A stretch of DNA of 64,000 bases from Actomonas aquatica (GCF_019679435.2 NZ_CP139781.1:124001-188000), one strand, 5' to 3'. Counted from the stretch's first letter, positions 46,885-56,542 are shown. Notes: generated by a model from the sequence alone, not told the origin. Translations and numbers: made by a program.

Positions 46885-48123
46885 TTAGTTGCGACGGCGC
46901 AAGCGATCGGTGGCCTGGTTGTGTTCGGCTTCGGTGAGGAAGCCATCGCCATCGGCGTCGAGGCGGCCGAAGAGGCGATCGGGGCCGGGGAATTCCTCGC
47001 GGGAAATTTTACCGTCGTGATTGCGGTCGGAGCGCTCGGTGAGCTGGGCCCAGGTAGGCGGTCCGGAGCGGTTGCCAGCGTTGTTGTTATTGTTGTTGGC
47101 GGCGGCGTTGTTGTTGGCGCGGGCGGGGGGCGGCTCGATGGGGCCGGCGGGCACGGAAGAGGTCATGGCGGTCGGCCATTCGGTGGCGGCGGTCGTTTTG
47201 CCGCGGAGGTGGAGATCAAGGAAGGCGCTGACAATGGGCACGAGTTTGTCGCCGGGGAAACCGCGACCGTGACCGCCGCCCTCGACGGTCACGAAATGGG
47301 AGGGCAACTCGAGTTTACCGAGCGCGGCGTGGAGCAATTCGCTTTGGTGGTGAGCCACGACCGGGTCGGCATCGCCGTGAATGATGAGGAAGGGCGGATC
47401 GTCGGAGGTGACGTAGGTAATCGAGTTGGCGGCCTGCACTTTTTCGTAGTTGGCCGGATCCTGAATGGCGCCGCCGATGAGGACGGATTCGGGGGACGCG
47501 GGATCGTCGTGCACGATGGGCGAATCGGGCAGAGCGTGGGCGTCCATCTGGGTGAAGTCGGTGGGACCGAAATAATCAACGACAGCTTGCACCCGGGAGG
47601 ATTCGTCGAGGTGGGCGCCGACGTCGAACGCGGTCACGTCTCCGCTGGTGCCGACGAGCGCGGCGAGGTGTCCGCCGGCAGAGGAACCACCCACCGCAAC
47701 GTGGTCGGGATCGATACCGTAGTCGGCCGCGTGGGCGCGCAGCCAGCGGATGGCGGCTTTGCAGTCCTCGATCTGGGCGGGGAAGGTGGCGTGTTGGCTG
47801 AGGCGGTAATTGAGGCTGGCGACGGCGTAACCTTGGCCGACAAAACCCTGGCGCAGGGGCGGGACGCCGTCCTTGTTGCCGGCGCGCCAGGCGCCACCGT
47901 GAATCCACACAAAAAGTGGCACCGGACCCTCGGCGGATTCGGGCAGGTAGAGGTCGAGCACCTGACGTTCATGGCCGTCGACCACGTAGGGCAGGTCGCG
48001 GTGGGCGATCACGCCGTCGGGGAGAGGGCGGGCATCCTGAGCCGGGAGCGAAATCATGGACGTGAAAGCAAGGGCGATCAGGCCAACAAGACCGGCCGGG
48101 CGGGAGCGAAAGGGGAGTTTCAT
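46885..48123 (-). CDS. secreted BD-FAE-like esterase with EF-hand tail
   Basis: A 412-residue exported protein: signal peptide (LVGLIALAFTSMISLPAQ), esterase domain (residues 30-305; WIHGGAWRAGN, VGGSSAGGHLAAL with Ser near 148, HGDADPVVAHH, EGGGHGRGF), a poly-Asn linker (ARANNNAAANNNNNNAGN) and two EF-hand calcium loops, DRNHDGKISREEF and DADGDGFLTEAEH. EF-hand tails of this type are common in Verrucomicrobia and Planctomycetes secreted enzymes and may mediate calcium-dependent folding or attachment. It is the first gene of the operon ending at 40096. The regulon motif copy C lies 76 bp upstream. Confidence 0.88.
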   Translation of the reverse strand: MKLPFRSRPAGLVGLIALAFTSMISLPAQDARPLPDGVIAHRDLPYVVDGHERQVLDLYLPESAEGPVPLFVWIHGGAWRAGNKDGVPPLRQGFVGQGYAVASLNYRLSQHATFPAQIEDCKAAIRWLRAHAADYGIDPDHVAVGGSSAGGHLAALVGTSGDVTAFDVGAHLDESSRVQAVVDYFGPTDFTQMDAHALPDSPIVHDDPASPESVLIGGAIQDPANYEKVQAANSITYVTSDDPPFLIIHGDADPVVAHHQSELLHAALGKLELPSHFVTVEGGGHGRGFPGDKLVPIVSAFLDLHLRGKTTAATEWPTAMTSSVPAGPIEPPPARANNNAAANNNNNNAGNRSGPPTWAQLTERSDRNHDGKISREEFPGPDRLFGRLDADGDGFLTEAEHNQATDRLRRRN

Positions 48124-48483
48124 GGGAGTGGGGAGAACGGGGAAGGGGGCTGGTGGATCGACCGTGGAGGGCGGCGAAGGGCTCGCAATGGCTTGCGCGG
48201 TTTATCCGTTGACGGTGTGAGGCGGACAAAGTTTCACGCCCGACGAGCAGAAGCGCGAAATCGGGTTTTGGAGACGGGGGGCAGGATGGCGCAGGACCGC
48301 AATTTGCTCAACGGCTAAACCTACAAAGGCGTGGCGAGTCAGGCGGTATCAGGGGAAGCATGACGACGCTTCAACCGATGCCCTGCAATGGGCGTCACCC
48401 CTTGGCTCCGAACCGAGTTTTACCCCCACTCCTGGTTCCCTCCGATTTCCCGCCGCGCCGCCGGCCCATCTGACTCCTTCTTC
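48124..48483. other. 360-bp divergent intergenic region
   Basis: No gene is supported here. It is the shared control region of the minus-strand esterase operon (start 48123) and the plus-strand sulfatase (48484) and contains regulon motif copy C at 48199-48214. The open frame that runs into the sulfatase from 48388 has no protein-like composition before residue 33. Confidence 0.6.
48199..48214 (-). promoter_or_regulatory. regulon motif copy C (CGTCAACGGATAAACC)
   Basis: In gene direction it reads CGTCAACGGATAAACC, differing from copy B in one base. It stands 76 bp upstream of the EF-hand esterase start and 270 bp from the divergent sulfatase start. Confidence 0.6.
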
Positions 48484-49815
48484 ATGAAACCCCGCTTGAA
48501 CATACTTCATCTTCATTCCCACGACACGGGTCGTTATGTGCAGCCCTACGGGCATGCGGTGTCGACGCCGCGACTGCAGGCGTTTGCCGAGCAAGGGGTG
48601 CTCTTTCGCCAGGCGTTCTGCGCCGCGCCGACCTGTTCGCCGAGTCGGGCGGCGTTGCTGACGGGGCAGTCGCCGCATGTCTGCGGCATGCATGGGTTGT
48701 CGAATCCGCCGTGGTCTTATCGGCTCAAGGATGTCGGCCACCTGTTGCCGCATACGCTCAAGTCCGCGGGTTATCACGCTGTGCTCGGTGGGGTGCAGCA
48801 TGTGACGCCCAAGGAAGAGATCGGCACGCAAGGTTTCGACGAAATCCTCAACCATGACGACATGGGCGAGGACGTGGCGGATCTGCATGAGCGGGCAGCA
48901 GCTTTTGTGCATCGGGCGGCGCAAGCCGAGGAGCGAAAGCCGTGGTTCATGACGGTGGGTTTCGACCAAACCCATCGCGATAATTGCCAAGGCGAACCGG
49001 AGTCCGGCGGCGGTTTTTCCAAACCCGATCCCTATGATGTGGCGGCGTTGGATTCGCGCTACACTCTGCCGCCGGCGATCTATCCGGATCGTCCCGAGAT
49101 TCGTCAGGACATGGCAAGTTATCGGGAAGGTGTGCGTCGACTCGATGCGCGCATGGGTCACGTGATCGCGGCGGTGGATGCCGCTGGCGTGGCGGATGAA
49201 ACTTTGATCATCGTGACGACCGATCACGGCATCGCCTGGCCCGGCATGAAGTGCAACCTGACCGACCACGGACTCGGCGTGATGCTTATGATGCGTGGAC
49301 CGGAGGGATTCACGGGAGGGCGCGTGGTGGATGCCATGGTGACGCACCGAGATCTGTATCCGACGATCATGGACCTGGCAGGCATCGCTGGTCCGGATTG
49401 GATGGAAGGACGTTCGTTGTTGCCGCTGGTGCGCGGTGAATGTGAGCGCCTGCACGACGAGATTTACGGCGAACAAGGCTGGCACGAAGTCGCCGAAGCG
49501 GCGCGTGCGGTGCGCACGGAACGGTTTAAATACATTCGCCGCCTCGATCCGGTCGGACCGAAGTCGGCCAACTGTGATGAAGGACCGACCAAGAAGCTTG
49601 TTGCCGCATGGGGCGGGTTTGATCGCGGCCTGGGCGACGAGTTGTTTTTCGACCTCTACCTGGATCCGCAGGAAACCTGCAACCGGATCAACGATGCGCG
49701 CTATGCCGACGAGATTCATCGCCTGCGCGGCAAGCTCGATGACTGGATGAAGCGGACGAATGATCCCTTTCTCGACGGCGTCGCGGTGCCGCCGCCCGGG
49801 CCCGGGAAGGGGTGA
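48484..49815 (+). CDS. type I sulfatase with CSPSR active site
   Basis: A 443-residue sulfatase. I use ATG 48484 (MKPRLNILHLHSHDTGRY), the point where family similarity begins. The active-site motif CSPSRAALLTGQ has Cys near residue 46. Metal-binding elements: HSHDTGRY at the N-terminus and TTDHGIAWP near 240. The MTVGFDQTHRDN block has the His in the usual place. The family resembles heparan N-sulfatase/sulfamidase-type (SGSH-like) proteins, sometimes acting on N-sulfate, sometimes on O-sulfate. No signal peptide is visible. It is divergent from the esterase operon and depends on a maturase such as that at 22843. Confidence 0.9.
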   Translation: MKPRLNILHLHSHDTGRYVQPYGHAVSTPRLQAFAEQGVLFRQAFCAAPTCSPSRAALLTGQSPHVCGMHGLSNPPWSYRLKDVGHLLPHTLKSAGYHAVLGGVQHVTPKEEIGTQGFDEILNHDDMGEDVADLHERAAAFVHRAAQAEERKPWFMTVGFDQTHRDNCQGEPESGGGFSKPDPYDVAALDSRYTLPPAIYPDRPEIRQDMASYREGVRRLDARMGHVIAAVDAAGVADETLIIVTTDHGIAWPGMKCNLTDHGLGVMLMMRGPEGFTGGRVVDAMVTHRDLYPTIMDLAGIAGPDWMEGRSLLPLVRGECERLHDEIYGEQGWHEVAEAARAVRTERFKYIRRLDPVGPKSANCDEGPTKKLVAAWGGFDRGLGDELFFDLYLDPQETCNRINDARYADEIHRLRGKLDDWMKRTNDPFLDGVAVPPPGPGKG

Positions 49816-49853
49816 TTGGGGCGGCGGGAGCCTTTGGGGCGATCCAACGTGGC

Positions 49854-49879
49854 GGCTCGACACGAGGTCGAGCCCTACA
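49854..49879. repeat. REP-like hairpin with CTACA end
   Basis: The palindrome GGCTCGA-CACGAGG-TCGAGCC followed by CTACA lies between two convergent genes (49815 and 49928). It shares the stem-plus-CTACA layout of the elements at 734-962 and 6452-6500. Confidence 0.6.
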
Positions 49880-49927
49880 GCTGGAAGGTGTAGGCCGAGA
49901 AGTGCGAGGTGGTGGCCTGTCGCGCGT

Positions 49928-50701
49928 TTAGCGGTTTGGTTCGGCGTCCGGGACGACGGTGGGCGTGCCGACTTCGACTTCGGTGGCGGCTTCGCCACGG
50001 GTGAAGATCAGTGGGGCGTCGGATTCGCGTCCAAGGTGCGGGGCGGCGTGGGCGAGCATGGCGGGCAGGTCGCGCGTCAGGTTGTGACGGAGGGCGGGGA
50101 TGCTGATCCAGGTGCGCCAGACGAGCCGGCGTTGGCCGTTGGCGAGCGCGGTGGCGTCGAGCGCGCCAATCACGAGATAGAGCCGGTCTTCCGACAGGAT
50201 GGTGGCGAGGCGGTGCTCTTCGGCGAGGGAGAGCGAACGCTCCTGCAGGCGATCGAGTCCGATGAGACGGGCGATGGAGGGGGTGTTGCGTGCGATCGAT
50301 TGCGTTTCGCTTTCGCCGGTGTTGGGATCGGTTTCCTCCCACTCGTCGAGCTCGAGGTTGGCGTTGCCCCAATGGAACACGATGACGAGCTCCGGGGCCG
50401 GACCGCCGACGGTGGTCGGCACGTAATGTTGGCTGCGCAGAGCGTCCGCCACGAGGGCGGCGATGGCTTTGGCTGGCGGTTGTTTTTGTCCCGCGACGCT
50501 GGTGCCGAGGGCGAGTTCGGATCCGGTCAGGAGAAAGTAAGGGCAGGGGGCGTCGGCGGTGGGCGGGACGAAGTCGGGCGCCGTGTCGAAACGATCGGTG
50601 ACCACGAGCGTTTCCGGCGTCTTCGCCGCGGCGATCGCCGCCGTCAACAAGCCGACGGCAAGCAGCAGCGAACGCTTACGGCTGCGTCGCAGCAAAGGCA
50701 T
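49928..50701 (-). CDS. secreted hypothetical protein
   Basis: A 257-residue protein with a signal peptide (KRSLLLAVGLLTAAIAAAK). The mature part has alternating strands and helices (ETLVVTDRFD, YFLLTGSELALGTSVAG, APELVIVFHWGNANL, EDRLYLVIGALDATAL). I do not recognise a family; the repeated basic/acidic pattern and lack of catalytic motifs suggest a structural or adaptor role. Its start overlaps the end of the esterase gene by 26 bases, so it is the last gene of the operon from 56542. Confidence 0.72.
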   Translation of the reverse strand: MPLLRRSRKRSLLLAVGLLTAAIAAAKTPETLVVTDRFDTAPDFVPPTADAPCPYFLLTGSELALGTSVAGQKQPPAKAIAALVADALRSQHYVPTTVGGPAPELVIVFHWGNANLELDEWEETDPNTGESETQSIARNTPSIARLIGLDRLQERSLSLAEEHRLATILSEDRLYLVIGALDATALANGQRRLVWRTWISIPALRHNLTRDLPAMLAHAAPHLGRESDAPLIFTRGEAATEVEVGTPTVVPDAEPNR

Positions 50702-52250
50702 CGCGGTAGAAGGCCCAGGTCTTGTCGCCGAGTGCGTCGTAGATCTCGCGCGGATTGTGCGTGACCTCCGGCAGGACGTCGAAGGTGTGGGCTATGCCGA
50801 GCTCGGTCAGGAGTTCGTGGAAGGCGACGTTTTTGTCGAGGAGGCGATCCGCGTCGCCGACGGCGATGCGCACGTGGGTGCGATCGCGAATGAGATCGGC
50901 GTGGGCCACTACCAGCTGCCACGGAGAGTTGGCTGCGTAGTAGGGGCGGCTGCCGTTGTAGAGGTCTTGCAGGGCGGTGCCGCGGGTGGCGTAGCTGTCG
51001 TAGTCGTGCAGGGCGCCGGCCATGATACCCACGACGCCAAACAGCTCGGGGTATTTAAAACCGATTTTGGGCGCGCCGGCTCCCCCCATGGAGAAACCTT
51101 CGATGGCGCGAGCGGACCGATGACGGATCGTGCGATAGGTGGCGTCGACGTGCGGGATGAGGTCGTGCACTAGCATGGATTGCACGGGCGACTGGCCGTT
51201 GGCGGCATCGACCCAACTCCCGATGCGCCGGCCGTTGACGCCGACGACGATCATGGGCGGAGCCTCGCCGGCCGCGATCGCGGCTTCGAGGGCCACGGCG
51301 AAGTTGCGGGCACCATCCTGGCGCCCGCCGCGGCCGTGCAGCCAGTAGACCACCGGGTAGCGGTGTTCGGGCGCGCTCTCGTATTCATCGGGCAGATACA
51401 CCGTATAGCTGACGTCCTGGCCCACCACCGGGCTGTGAAACGTGGCGTAGGTCAGGCGCTCCGGTGTGGTGTTGGGATCGACCCATTCGCTGAGGGTCAG
51501 CGGCGGACGGTTGCGGCGCGCGCGCGGCGAGGGCGCCGCCGCCGAAGCCGTCGAGCGGGTTGGCTCAGCGTAGTGGTGAGCGATGCGCGCGGCGACGGAT
51601 TCCGCGCCCTCGGCGGTGAGGTGGCCGAGAGCATCGGCATAGTGGTCGCAGCGCTCCAGTTGGGGCACGTAACCCGCCACGACTTCAACCGCGGGCAGCG
51701 CGGGCGCGGCGATGACGCGTTGAATGGCGGCGACGATGTGAGGATGCTGGCGCGAGGCGCGCACAGTGCGGCCGTCGGCTCCGGGGGCCGGGCAAGGGGC
51801 GCCATCGGGACCGCCGACCACGGGTTGGAGCACGATCTGGCGGGCGGACGGGATCTTGGCGTTGATCGTGATCAGGGTGGCGTTGATGGCCTCAGTCCAA
51901 CGGTCGACGTCGTCGCCGAAGGGCCCGCTGATGACGAGCACGACGCGATCGGGCGGCGTGTCGGTCGGGCAGGCGGAAACGAGGTCGCGCGACCAGCCCA
52001 CGTAGTCGGGATCACGCCAGCGGTCGACGCCGGCTCCGCCGTTCCAGAGGAGTTCCCAGCGGTCGTCGTCGACGATGGATTCAAACACGTCACCGGCGAC
52101 AAACCAACCGCCGCGCGGTTGGCCGACCTGACTGAAGCCGATCACGCGGGTGCGGGCGAATTCCGGCTCAGCGGCGAGCGCGGAGGTAGAGAACGACGCG
52201 GCCAGACAAAGGGTGAGAAGCAGGAGGAGGGGGCTGGCGCGGCACTTCAT
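50676..52250 (-). CDS. secreted esterase, SGNH-like plus esterase D-like domains
   Basis: A 524-residue exported protein with signal peptide (LLLLLTLCLAASFSTSALA). The N-terminal part (30-225) resembles an SGNH hydrolase tail (DALGHLTAEGAESVAARI with the Asp-x-x-His type end), although I see no clear GDS nucleophile (GFSQVGQPRGG stands there), so it may be inactive. After a Ser/Ala/Arg linker the C-terminal part (255-520) is an esterase D/feruloyl-esterase domain: VYWLHGRGG, EGFSMGGAGA, GDADRLL and a His late in the chain (VTHNPRE). It follows the SIS isomerase by 12 bp and would release acyl or feruloyl groups from the polysaccharide. Confidence 0.8.
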   Translation of the reverse strand: MKCRASPLLLLLTLCLAASFSTSALAAEPEFARTRVIGFSQVGQPRGGWFVAGDVFESIVDDDRWELLWNGGAGVDRWRDPDYVGWSRDLVSACPTDTPPDRVVLVISGPFGDDVDRWTEAINATLITINAKIPSARQIVLQPVVGGPDGAPCPAPGADGRTVRASRQHPHIVAAIQRVIAAPALPAVEVVAGYVPQLERCDHYADALGHLTAEGAESVAARIAHHYAEPTRSTASAAAPSPRARRNRPPLTLSEWVDPNTTPERLTYATFHSPVVGQDVSYTVYLPDEYESAPEHRYPVVYWLHGRGGRQDGARNFAVALEAAIAAGEAPPMIVVGVNGRRIGSWVDAANGQSPVQSMLVHDLIPHVDATYRTIRHRSARAIEGFSMGGAGAPKIGFKYPELFGVVGIMAGALHDYDSYATRGTALQDLYNGSRPYYAANSPWQLVVAHADLIRDRTHVRIAVGDADRLLDKNVAFHELLTELGIAHTFDVLPEVTHNPREIYDALGDKTWAFYRDAFAATQP

Positions 52251-52262
52251 GGGGGGACAGGG

Positions 52263-52889
52263 TTAGTCTTGGGGAAAGAAGGTGGCCTCGAGCGACAGGC
52301 AGAGGGCGTGATAAATGGAGAGATGCAGCTCCTGGATGAGGTGGGTGCGATCGGCGGGGACGCGCAGGCAGGGATCGGCGAGGCGACGCAATTTGCCGCC
52401 GTGGGCGCCGGTGAGTCCGAGCACGGTCATGTCTTTCAGGCGGGCGGCTTTGGCGGCGAGAGCCACATTTTGGGCGTTGCCGGAGGTGCTGATGGCAATG
52501 AGGACGTCGCCGGGGCGGCCGAGCGCCCACACGAGTTGGGCGTATTCGAGTTCGGCGGCGATGTCGTTGGCCACGGCGGTGCGCAGCGAAAGGAAACCGG
52601 TGAGGGGAATGGCGGGCAGGCCGCCCTGAATGCCGCGGAGGTCGGCGGGCAGACGGCGGCCCTCGTGGCTGCGCACGGGGCGTTTGGAGTAGAAGCCCTT
52701 GAGGAGTTCGCCGGCCCAATGCTCGCTGTCGGCGGCGCTGCCCCCGTTGCCACAAATATAGATGCGGCCCTCGCGGCGCAGGCAGTCAGCCAGCACCGCG
52801 TGGGCGCGTTCGATCTCCGGAAAGATCGGGGCGAGTTCCGGGCGGTGATCGAGGGCGTCGAGGGGAGAGGCGGAGGTGGCGGGGGACAT
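52263..52889 (-). CDS. SIS-domain sugar-phosphate isomerase, GmhA-like
   Basis: A 208-residue phosphosugar isomerase of the phosphoheptose (GmhA) type. Motifs: ICGNGGSAADSEHWAGEL (residues 44-61, the phosphate/substrate loop with Asp, His and Glu), AISTSGNAQNV and HLIQELHLSIYHAL. GmhA makes the heptose for LPS, but here the gene is embedded between an esterase and a GPH transporter in a polysaccharide operon. Action on a catabolic sugar phosphate is therefore possible. The gap to the transporter is 2 bp. Confidence 0.88.
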   Translation of the reverse strand: MSPATSASPLDALDHRPELAPIFPEIERAHAVLADCLRREGRIYICGNGGSAADSEHWAGELLKGFYSKRPVRSHEGRRLPADLRGIQGGLPAIPLTGFLSLRTAVANDIAAELEYAQLVWALGRPGDVLIAISTSGNAQNVALAAKAARLKDMTVLGLTGAHGGKLRRLADPCLRVPADRTHLIQELHLSIYHALCLSLEATFFPQD

Positions 52890-52891
52890 CG

Positions 52892-54529
52892 TCAGGCGGC
52901 GGAAGGGGCGTCGGAGTCGGAAAGGGTGCGGGCGAAACGACCGCGGCGGGTGCTGAGTGCCACCACCATGGCCACCAGCGCGAGGACGAGGCCGAGGTAG
53001 TAGGGGAAGATGTAGTTGTTTTTCCGTGACACAGCGTCGGGAAAGAGGTCCGAGATCAAGGAGCGGTTGAGCACGGCCAGGCGGTCACCGTCGGCGGGGG
53101 CTTCGGTGATGAGCTTTTGGCTTTGGGGGGAGAGGGAAATGTCGACGAAGCGCTGGTCGTCGTAGACGGCGGGGCCAAACACGAGGCGGTTCAATTCGTC
53201 GGCAATGGCCTGACGGGCGCCCTCGGCGCGGTCGGGATCGGCGAGGCGTTCACGGGTGCGGGGCGTGAGTTGATCGGCCACCCAAGCGTGGGCGGGCGAG
53301 GCCGGGTCGGCGACTTCATCCGCGAGGGTGGAGACTCGCTTGATGTCCTGCGCGCGGAAGGGTGTCGGCGCGTAGGAGTCGGTCCATTGCACCGCCATGC
53401 CGAGCAGGAGCGAGATGGCGAAGGCACCGAAGGCGCGGGAGAATTGGATGATGCCGAAGAGTTTACCGCGTTCGTGGCGGTCGGCGTATTGAAACACCAT
53501 GGCCGACATGGGCATGAGGGCGACGATCTGAGCGACGCCGAAGACGGTGAGGCAGGCAAAGAGCGACCAGAAATCGTGAGCCCAGAAACAGAGGCCGGTG
53601 AAGGCGATGGCGCTGAGGAGAAAGCCGGTGGCCATGACCCACTTGGGGCCGAAGTAATCGATGGTCCAGCCGAGCGGGAGCGCGAGGCAGACGGTGAGCA
53701 GCGGCCCGGCGACCTGAGCGAGACCGAGCTCGGCCGTGGAGAGGCCGAGGGTGTCGGTGACGTAGAGCGGGGTGAAGAGGAAGAGTGCGGCCGGGATCGC
53801 AAGGTTGGCGCCGCAGACGAAGGCGAGTTTGAGGTGATCGCGGGAACGAAAGATGAGCTGCAGGTGGGCCAGCGGTTGGTAGCGCTCCTGCTGAGGTGGG
53901 TCTTCGAGCGGGCGTTCGCGGATCACAAACACCATAAGGGCGAAGGACACGGCCACGCAGGTGGCGGCGAAGAGGTAGGGGAAGATCTCGTCGATCTCGG
54001 CCCAACCGATGACCCAGGTGACCATGACGAAGTTGGCGGACTGGGCGGCGATCTGGCGGAAGGAGCCGGCGCGACCGAGTTGTTCCTGGTTAAACGTGTC
54101 GGCGTAGAGCGGCTCGAGACTGCCCCAGTTGACGTCGACGACCGCCTGCATGGCGATGTTGATGATGAAGACGAGGATGAGGGCCGGCAGAGTGTGACGG
54201 GCGTCCCCCTCGATGAGCCGAGGCAGCAGACCAATCGCGAGCAGGAAGCCGATGGTGAGCGGCAAGCCGACGAGGAAGAACGGGCGGCGGCGACCGTATT
54301 TGGTGCGCACCTGGTCGCTCTTCCAGCAGACGTAAGGTTGGACGACGAAGCCGAACAGCCGGTTGCTGGCGAGGATGATGGAGATGATCAGCGCGCTGTC
54401 GGTGAAGTGACGCGTGGTGATCGGAATGAGGTTGTTGGTGATGAGTTCGACGGTGCTGAAACCGCCGGCCATCATGGCGAGCACCAGCATGTGCCGGGCA
54501 TCGCGTTGGGGTTGTTCAAAAAGCTTCAT
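52892..54529 (-). CDS. MFS transporter of the SLC45/GPH-like sugar-transport group
   Basis: A 545-residue membrane protein with 12 predicted helices. Conserved blocks include YGRRRPFFLVGLPLTIGF (MFS loop 2-3 motif) and SDQVRTKYGRRRP before it, which are characteristic of glycoside-pentoside-hexuronide/SLC45 sugar transporters. A hydrophilic insert of about 120 residues (FRAQDIKRVSTLADEV..., PFGPAVYDDQRF) lies between the last helices. It probably imports the sugar or oligosaccharide released by the GH at 54557, whose stop is 27 bp upstream. Substrate unknown. Confidence 0.86.
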   Translation of the reverse strand: MKLFEQPQRDARHMLVLAMMAGGFSTVELITNNLIPITTRHFTDSALIISIILASNRLFGFVVQPYVCWKSDQVRTKYGRRRPFFLVGLPLTIGFLLAIGLLPRLIEGDARHTLPALILVFIINIAMQAVVDVNWGSLEPLYADTFNQEQLGRAGSFRQIAAQSANFVMVTWVIGWAEIDEIFPYLFAATCVAVSFALMVFVIRERPLEDPPQQERYQPLAHLQLIFRSRDHLKLAFVCGANLAIPAALFLFTPLYVTDTLGLSTAELGLAQVAGPLLTVCLALPLGWTIDYFGPKWVMATGFLLSAIAFTGLCFWAHDFWSLFACLTVFGVAQIVALMPMSAMVFQYADRHERGKLFGIIQFSRAFGAFAISLLLGMAVQWTDSYAPTPFRAQDIKRVSTLADEVADPASPAHAWVADQLTPRTRERLADPDRAEGARQAIADELNRLVFGPAVYDDQRFVDISLSPQSQKLITEAPADGDRLAVLNRSLISDLFPDAVSRKNNYIFPYYLGLVLALVAMVVALSTRRGRFARTLSDSDAPSAA

Positions 54530-54556
54530 GCCGAGGACGAGGGCGGGGCGGCGAGT

Positions 54557-56542
54557 TTAGCGGGAGAGGTGCTGGAAGCCGCCGGCTGGGATGGTGACGT
54601 CGCCGAACACGACGGGTTTCTCCCCAAAGTTGGCGAGCACGCGACTGCCGTTGGCAAAGCGGGTTTCCTGCACGTGGCGGTCGGCGTCGAGGAAGCGGTG
54701 GTCGACCATTTCGCTGTAGCCCACGTCGCGCAGAATGGCGGTGAGGGCGCGGTAGCTGGTGACAAACTTCTCGCGGTGCTTTTCCCACGTGGGCAGGTCG
54801 AGATTCCACTGCGGGGCGGTGGCGTAGAGGGCGTTATAGAGGTCCTTGCGATCCCAGGTGGCGGGCTGCTTGTGGTTGTTGTCGTTCCAGCGCCAGGAGG
54901 TGACGACGGCGTCGTGATAAACCAACTCGTAGAGCGGCACGCGGTAGGCGGGGCCGAGGCCAAACTTGAGGTAACGTTCGGTGGCCTCGTGTTCGCCCAA
55001 CATCATGGAGGGGCGTTCGGTGTCGGACCAGTCACCGCGGAAAGTGGGCGCGCCGGCGAGGCGGCGACGGTTGGGACCGCGGCGGTCGCCGAACTGTTTG
55101 TGCAGGGACATGAGTCCGTGCAGGAACTCAGTGTGAGCCACGCCGTAGTCGGCGCCTGATTCGGAGCCCACCACGAGTCCGAGCTCCTCGGCCATGTAGC
55201 GGTGGATTTCAATGCGCGCGGCGGCGTCCTGCCGATGGGTCATCCGGTGCTCGGGCGCGTAGCACTCGATCGGACCAGCGGCGAGGGTGACATCGAGGAA
55301 GGTGGATTCGTGGGGATAGACCGCCAGCTCACGGGTGATGCGGTCGGAGAGGTGAGGCAGGATGGCGCAGGTGCAGACCCAGTAGCGCATGAGGTTCACG
55401 TCCGAGCTGCGGATCATGGTCTGGGGGGAACCATCGGGATTGCGGGCGACAATTTCCTCAAATTTGCCGTCGTAGTAGTAGCGATGCAGCCAGAGCTCCT
55501 GGAGCACCGGCAGTTCGGCGCGGCGCTCTTCGTATTCGTCATCAGCATACGCGTCGCGGTAGAGGTCGTAGACGCCGGCGAGGAAGCCCATCTCGGTGAG
55601 GCCTTCGCTGTAACCGGGAGCCGGATACGGCGGGTGGTTGGGATCCCAGCCGATCCAGGCGCGATCGATGCCGGCGGCCTTGAGGTCGGCGGCGAGTTCG
55701 AGGGTGCGACCATCGGACCAAGTGTAGATGTGCACGGCGCCGATCAGTTTATCGATGGCGGGGCGAGTCTTGGCGCGTTCGCGCAGCGTGGAGAACTCGG
55801 CGTTCTCCTGCACATGGGCGCGGTAGTGCTTGGCCTGGGCGACGTAACCGCCGGCGGCGAAGAAGTGGTAACGCACCTGCCGGGCGTAGCCGAATTCGCC
55901 CATCTCGCCGTTCCATTGCGGGGACGGGGCGGGCTGCTGGCCCGCGCGGGCCAGCCAGACATTGGCGTCAAAGGGCGTGTCGATGGTGAAGGAGTAACCC
56001 GCTTGCAGGGCGGGGTCGGTGATGCCGACCCACGGCATGATGAGGCCGCTCATGTCGTAGACGCTCACCTCGCGGTCGAGGTGGAGGGCATCCTCGACCT
56101 CGTCCATCGGCACCAGCACGCCCTCGGCTTCGGGGAACACGAGATGCCAGTCGGCGGCCGGGGTGACGAAGGGAGCCGGGTAGCGCAGGCCTTCCGTCAG
56201 CGGGGTCGCGGCGGGCGCGTCGAGCGTGACAATGAGATCGGAATTGGCGGCGAGACGCAGAGTGAGCTCGAAGGGGATCGGACCGTCGAGGGTGGCGTGG
56301 ATTTGATCGGCCGCTTGCTCAACCGCCGTGACGGTGAAGGTCGAGTTGTTGGCGGTTTGGCTCCACTCGCGTCCGGAGATCAGATCGCGCACAGAGAGAA
56401 GGGCGGTCTGGTCGTCGAAGGAGACTTCGACGCGTTGATCGGCGAGGGTCCACTCCTTGGCGTTGAGAGAGACGCCAAAGGCCGTGGCGCTAAGCAACGC
56501 CAGGGTGCAGCGACGGAAAAACCGGGACGGAAAAGGTAACAT
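54557..56542 (-). CDS. glycoside hydrolase-like protein (DUF5696/GH101-like)
   Basis: A 661-residue exported protein. ATG 56542 gives MLPFPSRFFRRCTLALLSAT-type signal sequence; the longer frame upstream is low complexity. An N-terminal beta-sandwich (residues 25-260; VEVSFDDQTALLSVRDL) precedes a TIM-barrel-like part with DRAWIGWDPNHPP (near 300), YDLYRDAYADDEYE and GSESGADYGVAHTEFLHG (near 480). That layout and the Asp/Glu-rich strand ends resemble DUF5696 enzymes related to GH101/GH129 alpha-GalNAc-ases. I cannot name the substrate. It is the first gene of a five-gene operon; regulon motif copy D lies 80 bp upstream. Confidence 0.72.
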   Translation of the reverse strand: MLPFPSRFFRRCTLALLSATAFGVSLNAKEWTLADQRVEVSFDDQTALLSVRDLISGREWSQTANNSTFTVTAVEQAADQIHATLDGPIPFELTLRLAANSDLIVTLDAPAATPLTEGLRYPAPFVTPAADWHLVFPEAEGVLVPMDEVEDALHLDREVSVYDMSGLIMPWVGITDPALQAGYSFTIDTPFDANVWLARAGQQPAPSPQWNGEMGEFGYARQVRYHFFAAGGYVAQAKHYRAHVQENAEFSTLRERAKTRPAIDKLIGAVHIYTWSDGRTLELAADLKAAGIDRAWIGWDPNHPPYPAPGYSEGLTEMGFLAGVYDLYRDAYADDEYEERRAELPVLQELWLHRYYYDGKFEEIVARNPDGSPQTMIRSSDVNLMRYWVCTCAILPHLSDRITRELAVYPHESTFLDVTLAAGPIECYAPEHRMTHRQDAAARIEIHRYMAEELGLVVGSESGADYGVAHTEFLHGLMSLHKQFGDRRGPNRRRLAGAPTFRGDWSDTERPSMMLGEHEATERYLKFGLGPAYRVPLYELVYHDAVVTSWRWNDNNHKQPATWDRKDLYNALYATAPQWNLDLPTWEKHREKFVTSYRALTAILRDVGYSEMVDHRFLDADRHVQETRFANGSRVLANFGEKPVVFGDVTIPAGGFQHLSR

